DNA from: Pseudomonas schmalbachii
GTDB lineage: Bacteria > Pseudomonadota > Gammaproteobacteria > Pseudomonadales > Pseudomonadaceae
Assembly (NCBI RefSeq): GCF_017589465.1
Contig: NZ_JAELYA010000003.1
Span: 124,001 to 188,000, forward strand
Length of the DNA stretch: 64,000 nt
Direction of reading: 5' to 3'
The notes under the pieces are model-generated. The model was not told where the DNA came from, ran no database searches, and saw nothing but the letters and a program-made list of their open reading frames with translations. Each line of letters starts with the position of its first letter. The stretch's first letter is position 1. Shown piece by piece: positions 58,210-64,000 of this stretch. The translations under genes were made by a program, and so were the position numbers.

Positions 58210-59337
58210 TCAGCGCAATGTTTCCACCATGCTCGACAGGGTCGACAGCACGGCGCCGGCCAGTCGTTTCGAGCGCGCGCCATTCCAGCCCGTGCGCGGG
58301 TCGGGCGCGAGGTCGTGGTCCTTGAACGGCATCTCCAGGGTCAGCGACAGGCAGTCGTAGGTCTGGCCGACGAAATTGCAGGCCAGCGTCAGGTTGGCCT
58401 GCCCCGGTTCGTCCTTCGGATAGCCATGCACGCTCTGGAACTCGCCACGGGCTTCCAGGCGCTGGCGGAATTCGCTTTCCAGGCGTTCAAGACGCGGCGT
58501 GAAACCGGGATTGCCCTCGCAGCCGGCGGCGAACACGTAGGGGATTTCCTCGTCGCCGTGGATGTCGAGGAACAGGTCGACGCCGCTGCGCTGCATCTGC
58601 TGCTGGACGAACAGCACTTCCGGGCTTTCCTCGGCGCTAGGCGCCTGCCAGGCGCGGTTGAGGTCCTTGCCGGCGGCGTTGGTGCGCAGGTTGCCGGCGA
58701 AGGCACCATCGGGATTCATGTTCGGCACCAGGTACAGGTCGGCATGCGCCAGCAGATGGTCCAGCTCGGCATCGCCCCTGGCCTGCAGGCGCTCGATCAG
58801 CCCTTCCATGAACCACTCGGCCATGTGCTCGCCGGGGTGCTGCTGGGCGATCAGCCAGATACGCCGTGATGCTGCCGGATTGCGGCTGATGCGCAGCAGC
58901 GGGATATCGCGCCCCTGCACGCTCTTGCCGCAGGCCAGCAATTCGGCGCCGGCCTTGTCGATAGCCTGGGCGATCAGCGCGTCATGGCGGGCACGGCTGT
59001 AGGGTTCGAAGTAGGCGAACCAGACCTGCGGCTGCTGCGCATCGAGGGTGAAATGCAGGCCCGCCTCGTCGTAGCGGGTCGGCACGCGGAACCAGTCCTT
59101 CTGGTCATAGGACGCCACCGCCCGGTAGCCGGGCCAGCCGCCGGTGTAGCTGGACTGGGCCGCGTTGGTCAGGCTGAAGCCGTAACCCTGCCCGACCTGC
59201 AGGCCATCCACGCGAAAGTGGAACCACTGGAAATGCGCACTGCTCAGGTCCGGCCGCAGCGCCAGCAGCACCTGCTGCGGGTTGCCGGCATCGATGACCT
59301 GGATGTTGCCGCTGTCGAAATCGCAACGAATGTCCAT
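58210..59337 (-). CDS. M14-family zinc carboxypeptidase (cytosolic carboxypeptidase-like)
   Basis: This 375-residue protein has no signal peptide. The N-terminal beta-sandwich (about 1-115) is of the CCP type. The M14 catalytic domain has zinc ligands His167 and Glu170 in QQHPGEHMAEW and a third His in FLDIHGDEE. The substrate Arg/Asn region NMNPDGAFAGNLRTNAAG and a likely catalytic Glu in LTLEMPFKD are present. Eukaryotic relatives remove glutamates from tubulin; bacterial substrates are unknown. It is monocistronic. The ATG at 59337 is chosen by family alignment. Confidence 0.88.
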   Translation of the reverse strand: MDIRCDFDSGNIQVIDAGNPQQVLLALRPDLSSAHFQWFHFRVDGLQVGQGYGFSLTNAAQSSYTGGWPGYRAVASYDQKDWFRVPTRYDEAGLHFTLDAQQPQVWFAYFEPYSRARHDALIAQAIDKAGAELLACGKSVQGRDIPLLRISRNPAASRRIWLIAQQHPGEHMAEWFMEGLIERLQARGDAELDHLLAHADLYLVPNMNPDGAFAGNLRTNAAGKDLNRAWQAPSAEESPEVLFVQQQMQRSGVDLFLDIHGDEEIPYVFAAGCEGNPGFTPRLERLESEFRQRLEARGEFQSVHGYPKDEPGQANLTLACNFVGQTYDCLSLTLEMPFKDHDLAPDPRTGWNGARSKRLAGAVLSTLSSMVETLR

Positions 59338-59579
59338 GACCGCTCCTTCGCGCCTGTCAGAACGGGCCATTTTCCTGCGCCCGGACGGAGTTGTCGAAGA
59401 GCATAGCCGGCTCGGCTGCTGTTTCCGCCAACCCCCGATTGATACCGTTGCGACACGTCGATGCAGGAAAGCGACGAACGTTGTGACTTTCTTCGGTTCT
59501 GAAAACATCAATTGCGTGAACGAACACTTTGGCGCCACGCCAGTCTTCAGTAATGGACAACCGCAGAGAGACACACCCC

Positions 59580-59849
59580 ATGAACGATACCCTACGTTTC
59601 AACGAGGCTCTGCTGATCACCGGACGAGCCTTTCAACCCTTCAACTGCATCACCTGGGTGGATGAGGCCGGCGACAGCAGCCTCGACCTGTCCGTCGTGG
59701 ATCGCACCGGAACCCGCCTGCTGGGGCTGACCCGCATCCCCCGCGCCGCCTACTCGGACCCGGAACGACTCGCCGGCCTGCTGGCCCAGGCGCGCGACGA
59801 GCTGAACCGCGAGGGGTACCAGCTGCAGGACTGGCACATGCCGGATTGA
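59580..59849 (+). CDS. Small conserved hypothetical protein
   Basis: This 89-residue soluble protein has no signal or membrane segment. A patterned beta/alpha composition (EALLITGRAFQPFNCITWVDE, then an acidic helix near RLAGLLAQARDELNREGY) suggests a small folded domain. I recognise no family. The ATG at 59580 is preferred over 59553 because of GAGAGA upstream. It is divergent from the carboxypeptidase gene. Confidence 0.65.
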   Translation: MNDTLRFNEALLITGRAFQPFNCITWVDEAGDSSLDLSVVDRTGTRLLGLTRIPRAAYSDPERLAGLLAQARDELNREGYQLQDWHMPD

Positions 59850-59942
59850 TCGTTGTCCGTTCCAGCCAAGCCCGGCCGCGCGCCGGGCTTGTCGTTTCCG
59901 GGGCTAGACTGAAACGATCCGCAACGATGCAAGGAGCCCGCG

Positions 59943-60188
59943 ATGCTGGAACTACGCCCGAACTGCGAATGCTGCGATCGTGACCTGCCGGGCGACAGCC
60001 CCGACGCACTGATCTGCTCGTTCGAATGCACTTTCTGCCGGGACTGCGCCACCACCCTGCTGAGCGGACGCTGCCCGAACTGCGGCGGCGAACTGCTGGC
60101 CCGGCCGCGCCGCACCGGCGATGCCCTGGTGCGCAATCCCGCTTCGACCAGGCGGGTGCTCAAGCCGATCGGCTACCAGGGCGCCTGA
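59943..60188 (+). CDS. DUF1272 small zinc-ribbon-like protein
   Basis: This 81-residue protein has two cysteine groups, CECC and CSFECTFCRDC then CPNC, which fit a zinc-binding fold of the DUF1272 type. It is cytoplasmic and the function is unknown. AAGGAG is 7 bases before the ATG. A terminator follows, so it ends its transcript. Confidence 0.88.
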   Translation: MLELRPNCECCDRDLPGDSPDALICSFECTFCRDCATTLLSGRCPNCGGELLARPRRTGDALVRNPASTRRVLKPIGYQGA

Positions 60189-60207
60189 CGGCCATTCCGC
60201 AGGCATG

Positions 60208-60236
60208 AAAAAAGGCGACCCTCGGGTCGCCTTTCT
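60208..60236. terminator. Bidirectional terminator between the DUF1272 gene and nfuA
   Basis: AAAGGCGACCC and GGGTCGCCTTT pair perfectly with a 2-base core. An A run lies on the left and a T-rich tail on the right. It serves the plus-strand DUF1272 gene and probably the convergent nfuA. Confidence 0.88.
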
Positions 60237-60249
60237 CGTGGAGCGCGCC

Positions 60250-60834
60250 TTAGTAGTAGGCGTTTTCCTTGTTGCTATGGTCGGTGACGTCACGCACGCC
60301 TTTCAGCTCCGGAATGCGCTCGATCAGGGTCTTCTCGACGCCATCCTTGAGGGTCAGTTCGACCGCGCCACAGCCCTGGCAACCACCGCCGAAACGCAGC
60401 ACCGCGATGCCGTCTTCGACCACGTCGACCAGGCTGACCTGACCGCCGTGGCTGGCCAGACCCGGGTTGATCTCGGTCTGCAGGTAGTAGTTGATGCGCT
60501 CGGTGATCGGGCTGTCCTCGTTGACCATCGGCACCTTGGCGTTCGGCGCCTTGATGGTCAACTGGCCGCCCATGCGGTCGGTCGCGTAATCGACCACGGC
60601 GTCTTCCAGGAACGGCTCGCTGATGCCGTCGATCCAGGCGGTGAAATCCTTCAGGCCGACCGGGGTGTCTTCCGACTTCTGCTCGCCCGGCTTGCAGTAG
60701 GCGATGCAGGTTTCCGCGTACTGGGTGCCCGGCTGGGTGATGAAGACGCGAATGCCAATGCCAGGGGTATCCTGCTTGGCCAGCAGCTCGGCCAGATAGT
60801 CCTGGGCAGCTTCGGTAATGGTGATGGCGCTCAT
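60250..60834 (-). CDS. nfuA: Fe-S biogenesis protein NfuA
   Basis: This 194-residue carrier delivers 4Fe-4S clusters to target proteins under stress. It has an N-terminal degenerate A-type domain (about 1-90) and a C-terminal Nfu domain with the cluster-binding Cys152-x2-Cys155 in [10 protein letters not shown]. The ATG at 60834 gives the family's N-terminus; GAGGAG lies upstream. As in P. aeruginosa (recalled), it neighbours cti and metH. Confidence 0.95.
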   Translation of the reverse strand: MSAITITEAAQDYLAELLAKQDTPGIGIRVFITQPGTQYAETCIAYCKPGEQKSEDTPVGLKDFTAWIDGISEPFLEDAVVDYATDRMGGQLTIKAPNAKVPMVNEDSPITERINYYLQTEINPGLASHGGQVSLVDVVEDGIAVLRFGGGCQGCGAVELTLKDGVEKTLIERIPELKGVRDVTDHSNKENAYY

Positions 60835-60966
60835 GGCAACTCCTCGCAAACGTGGCGCCAGTTTACGCCATTCGGCTACCTCGGATAAAGGCCTAGTAAA
60901 TTGGTAGGAATAGTTCTCAGGTGAAGCAGCCGCCGCTCCGGACAACCGTAGGATGGGGATGCTGTT

Positions 60967-61031
60967 TGTAGGGCGGGTGAAACCCGCCATCGCTCGCGGC
61001 CGGCAACTGTGGCGGGTTGCACCCGCCCTAC
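60967..61031. repeat. Intergenic palindrome, GTAGGGCGGGT family
   Basis: GTAGGGCGGGTGAAACCCGCC is answered by GGCGGGTTGCACCCGCCCTAC with about 20 bases between (each arm given by its ends GTAGGGCGGGT and ACCCGCCCTAC). It is the same family as at 14834-14887. It lies between cti and nfuA. Confidence 0.85.
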
Positions 61032-61039
61032 GGTGCAAA

Positions 61040-63328
61040 TCAGAGGTTCTCGTAGCGGTTCATGTCGAGCACGCCCGCCTCCACCGGCTCGGTTTCGCGC
61101 AGGTAGGCATCCAGGTCGTGGAAGTAGGCCCAGAACTGCGGATGGCTGCGACGGATGCCCCAGCGCTCCACCACCCTGTCGAAGTCGGCCTGGCTCTTCA
61201 CCTGCTCCAGCGCGGAAACGAACTCGCCCGCCTCATCGGCCTTCAGGTCGAACATGAAGTTCGGGTAGCTGGACAGCACTCCGGGATAGATGGTCAGGCT
61301 GTCCAGGCCCGGCTGGTAGCGCAGCGACTCGCCGGCCATGAAGGCCACGTTGCTGTGCGCGCGGTTGCGCAGAGCCGTATAGAGCTCGCGCTTGCCGCCG
61401 GGCAGTTCGACGCGCAGCACGGTCGCCTCGGGGAAGAACTCGATGACTTCCAGCCCCGCCGCCGGCCGGCTGACCAGGCGGCTGAAGACCTGCTCGGCAG
61501 CCTGCAGCGGCGGCGCCACATTCGGCCGGTAGCAATTACCGTCCTGGCACAGGTTGATCGGGTCGGGACGCGCATTGAGGTTTGCATAACGGCTGAGCAG
61601 CTGCGATGCGAAAGCCTCCTTCGCGCCCTCCTCCGGCAGGAACAGCCCGCTCGGCGCATCGTTGTCGAGTTTCTGGTAATCCACCCACATCTTCAGCTTG
61701 CCGCTGCTCTGGTACCAGTCGTCCAGCAGCGGCTGGCGCGCGGCCACGGGCATCAGGCGGAGGAAGTTCTGCTCGGCGCCGTTGCGGATCAGGTCGAAGT
61801 ACAGGCGGGTCTGCGCCTGGTGGGAAACATTGCCGTAGACGTCGAAGTTGACCACCAGCCCGTAGTAGGTGCGCTCCAGCAGCGGGTAATCCATCCACCA
61901 CAGGGTCTGCGGCACGCCGCCGATCAGGCCCTTGCGCACCGAGGCGCTGTCGTACTGGCGGAAGATGCTCAGTAGCGCGTTGTCGTTGCCGCTCCAGATA
62001 TCCGCCCAGGTCGGCGCCGGCGCCTCCTCGTAGGCGTCCAGGCGCAGCTCCTCGTACCGGTTGCGCTTGTCGCGGTAGTAGGTCCACTGGCCGAGCATCT
62101 TGCTCACGTCGTCGATCTGTCCGGGCAGCGCCAGCAGCGGCGTGACCTGGCGGCGATAGTCGGGGTCGGCGATGTAAAGGTCGTGCTGCGGGTCCTGGAA
62201 GAACACCCAGAAGTTGTCGCGAATCACATCGGTGGCGATCTGCCCGCGACAGACCGGCCCGCGAATGAAGGTGCGGACGAAGTACTCGGCGTTGTCCAGC
62301 ATGAACTGGTAACGCGCTCGTGGCGGGATCGCGGCGAAGGTCTCGAACGGGTTGGCGCGGTGTTGCAGACCGTAGCCCGGCACCTTGTCGGCCTCCCACG
62401 CACTGCCGAAGAACAACTGGCGGGTATGCTCCAGCTTCGCCGGGCTGAGCGGATAGGTGATGTGGGTCTTGTGCACGATCACGCCCTGGATCGGCCACAG
62501 GCGATAGTAGAAGGAGCTGCCGGGATCGTCGTTCGGCCGCCGGGTGGCGATCGGGTCGATCGGCTGGCCGCTGGGCGTGCGCGAACGCACCAGTTGGAAG
62601 AAATGCCCCCGCTCGCCCTGCTCGGCGAAGTACAGGTGCGCAAGGAACAGGTGCTCGTACAGCCAGCGCGACACCAGCGATTCGCGCGCGCCGGGCTGGT
62701 TGAGGAAGGCTTCCCACTCGGCTATCTGGCGGAACTCGCCGGCGCCCGGCTGCAGCGGCTGCTCGTCCACCGGCGCGCCTTGGGCCAGCCAGGTCTTCAG
62801 CGTGTCCGTCTCCTGCTCGGTAAGGCCGGTTACGGCGAACGGCATGCCGGCGCGCGGATTCTTCTGCACGAACTCGTCGATGCTGTCCGGCGTCGGGCAC
62901 TGGTTGGCGCGGTTGATGGAGATATCCAGGTCCGCTGGGATCTTCGCGTTGGGCTCCAGTGGATGCGCGTGGCCCAGGTCGATCATTCGTGCCAGCAGCG
63001 CCGCCTGGCTGCCACGGCCGTCCAGAACCGACCAGAACTCCTTGCGTCGCCAGGCATCGGCACCATGGGCATCGAGGAACAGCCGGGTGGTTTCCTGCGC
63101 CTGGGTCCGCGTACCGTCGTACACCGGCAGCTTGTTCGCCCCGCGCTGGGAGCCTTCGGCGGCGCTCAGGTTGAGCTGGCAGGGCGAGTCGTAGCAGGCA
63201 TGGCAGGCCACGCACTTCTCGGTGAAGATCGGCTGCACATCCTTGCTGTAGGAGATTTCGCGAGCCGCGGAAGATGCAGCGAACAGCATGAAAACAGCAG
63301 ACATCGCAGCGGCAGCGCGCACTCGCAT
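61040..63328 (-). CDS. cti: Fatty acid cis/trans isomerase Cti
   Basis: This periplasmic c-type cytochrome converts cis- to trans-unsaturated fatty acids in membrane phospholipids, a fast response to solvents and heat. It has 762 residues, near the family's 766. A signal peptide ends SSA at about 21-22. The heme site is Cys39-Val-Ala-Cys42-His43. The first ATG of the longer frame (63400) has no RBS, whereas GGAG lies about 6 bases before the ATG at 63328. It is divergent from metH. Confidence 0.94.
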   Translation of the reverse strand: MRVRAAAAMSAVFMLFAASSAAREISYSKDVQPIFTEKCVACHACYDSPCQLNLSAAEGSQRGANKLPVYDGTRTQAQETTRLFLDAHGADAWRRKEFWSVLDGRGSQAALLARMIDLGHAHPLEPNAKIPADLDISINRANQCPTPDSIDEFVQKNPRAGMPFAVTGLTEQETDTLKTWLAQGAPVDEQPLQPGAGEFRQIAEWEAFLNQPGARESLVSRWLYEHLFLAHLYFAEQGERGHFFQLVRSRTPSGQPIDPIATRRPNDDPGSSFYYRLWPIQGVIVHKTHITYPLSPAKLEHTRQLFFGSAWEADKVPGYGLQHRANPFETFAAIPPRARYQFMLDNAEYFVRTFIRGPVCRGQIATDVIRDNFWVFFQDPQHDLYIADPDYRRQVTPLLALPGQIDDVSKMLGQWTYYRDKRNRYEELRLDAYEEAPAPTWADIWSGNDNALLSIFRQYDSASVRKGLIGGVPQTLWWMDYPLLERTYYGLVVNFDVYGNVSHQAQTRLYFDLIRNGAEQNFLRLMPVAARQPLLDDWYQSSGKLKMWVDYQKLDNDAPSGLFLPEEGAKEAFASQLLSRYANLNARPDPINLCQDGNCYRPNVAPPLQAAEQVFSRLVSRPAAGLEVIEFFPEATVLRVELPGGKRELYTALRNRAHSNVAFMAGESLRYQPGLDSLTIYPGVLSSYPNFMFDLKADEAGEFVSALEQVKSQADFDRVVERWGIRRSHPQFWAYFHDLDAYLRETEPVEAGVLDMNRYENL

Positions 63329-63453
63329 GAAAATCTCCAGACAGCATGAAAGGCTGATTCTAGCCCCATCGCCGCACGCCATGAAAAGCCGGCGCGCCAA
63401 ACAACATGAATGAAATTCATGAAAACCGCCTGACCGCTAAAAAACCATGCAGG

Positions 63454-63464
63454 TTTGCTATGAT
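63454..63464 (+). promoter_or_regulatory. Putative metH promoter (-10 region)
   Basis: TTTGCTATGAT contains an extended -10, TGC-TATGAT, 40 bases before the metH ATG. A convincing -35 was not found. No cobalamin riboswitch was recognised in the short leader. Confidence 0.4.
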
Positions 63465-63503
63465 CAGCGCCATTCTTAAAACGCCAAATTCCAGGTAGTT
63501 CCC

Positions 63504-64000
63504 ATGTCCGACCGTGCCGTCCGCCAGCAATTACTCCAGCAAGCCCTGAAGGAACGCATCCTGATCCTCGATGGTGGCATGGGTACCATGATCCAGAGCT
63601 ACAAGCTGCAGGAAGAGGACTACCGCGGGGCGCGCTTCGCCGACTGGCCGAGCGACGTGAAGGGCAACAACGACCTGCTGCTGCTCAGCCGGCCGGACGT
63701 GATCCAGGCCATCGAGAAGGCCTACCTCGACGCCGGCGCGGACATCCTGGAAACCAACACCTTCAACGCCACCCGCGTCTCCCAGGCCGACTACGGCATG
63801 GAAGAACTGGCGTACGAACTGAACGTCGAAGGCGCGCGCCTGGCCCGTGAAGTGGCCGACGCCAAGACCGCCGAGAACCCGGCCAAGCCGCGTTTCGTCG
63901 CCGGCGTGATCGGCCCGACCAGCCGCACCTGCTCGATCTCCCCGGACGTCAACGACCCCGGTTTCCGCAACGTCACCTTCGACGAGCTGGTGGAGAACTA
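63504..64000 (+). CDS. metH: Cobalamin-dependent methionine synthase MetH (3' end outside window)
   Basis: The first 165 codons are in view. The enzyme transfers the methyl of 5-methyl-THF to homocysteine through cobalamin. The N-terminal homocysteine-binding barrel is recognised by [21 protein letters not shown] (core [10 protein letters not shown]), [29 protein letters not shown] and [32 protein letters not shown] precedes the ATG, giving a weak RBS. The zinc-binding cysteines and later modules lie beyond the right edge. Confidence 0.95.
   Translation, partial: MSDRAVRQQLLQQALKERILILDGGMGTMIQSYKLQEEDYRGARFADWPSDVKGNNDLLLLSRPDVIQAIEKAYLDAGADILETNTFNATRVSQADYGMEELAYELNVEGARLAREVADAKTAENPAKPRFVAGVIGPTSRTCSISPDVNDPGFRNVTFDELVEN

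Overview
The window is a high-GC chromosomal segment of a Pseudomonas, close to the P. aeruginosa / P. citronellolis / P. nitroreducens group. The genus call rests on liuRABCDE, the uppP-fapABCDEF neighbourhood, the cti-nfuA-metH block, two OprD-type porins, PcaR, and several families of short Pseudomonas intergenic repeats. No rRNA, tRNA, CRISPR array, prophage or intact insertion sequence was seen. Species is not resolved.

Layout. (1) 1-1532: 5' part of a sigma-54 enhancer-binding protein running off the left edge. (2) 1740-9072: LiuR operator and the liu genes, which take isovaleryl-CoA from leucine to acetoacetate plus acetyl-CoA. (3) 9295-16907: ketone-body block with regulator HbcR, two HbcR-like palindromes and a -24/-12 promoter, an OprD porin, a GntP permease, 3-hydroxybutyrate dehydrogenase and acetoacetyl-CoA synthetase. 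Blocks 2 and 3 connect metabolically, because LiuE makes acetoacetate and AacS activates it. (4) 16911-26616: EptA, a second OprD porin, a degenerate PLD-like protein, an ABC-F ATPase, AzoR with a divergent LysR regulator, a cold-shock/DUF1294 protein and UppP. (5) 27093-35064: the functional amyloid operon fapABCDEF with a -24/-12-like promoter, a VpsR-like sigma-54 regulator, an Anr-type box and a GNAT/C39-like fusion. (6) 35217-36831: a GNAT protein and exonuclease III.

(7) 36901-47145: a surface-adhesin island on the minus strand. It holds two paralogous trimeric autotransporters, a TpgA-like lipoprotein, an unassigned lipoprotein, and a 5'-truncated copy of that lipoprotein behind the second adhesin. 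It looks like a duplicated adhesin-accessory unit in which one copy has decayed. (8) 47636-48783: a TerC-family membrane protein preceded by a compact three-helix leader RNA that ends at the start codon. (9) 49068-57576: acyl-CoA dehydrogenase with a divergent LysR regulator, a di-heme RoxA-like cytochrome c followed by a catalase-family peroxidase, an isolated pcaR, a secreted hypothetical protein and an NTF2-like/TetR pair. (10) 57733-64000: a 145-bp MITE-like palindrome, a 44-residue ORF whose stop codon lies in the palindrome's end, an M14 carboxypeptidase, two small proteins, NfuA, Cti and the start of metH.

The gaps are rich in at least five families of paired inverted repeats. The most notable items are the adhesin/TpgA/lipoprotein duplication, the terC leader RNA, the HbcR operator-promoter array, the hairpins inside the fap operon, and the short ORF at the edge of the MITE-like element. 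All function calls come from reading sequence and recalled family knowledge; no database search was run.
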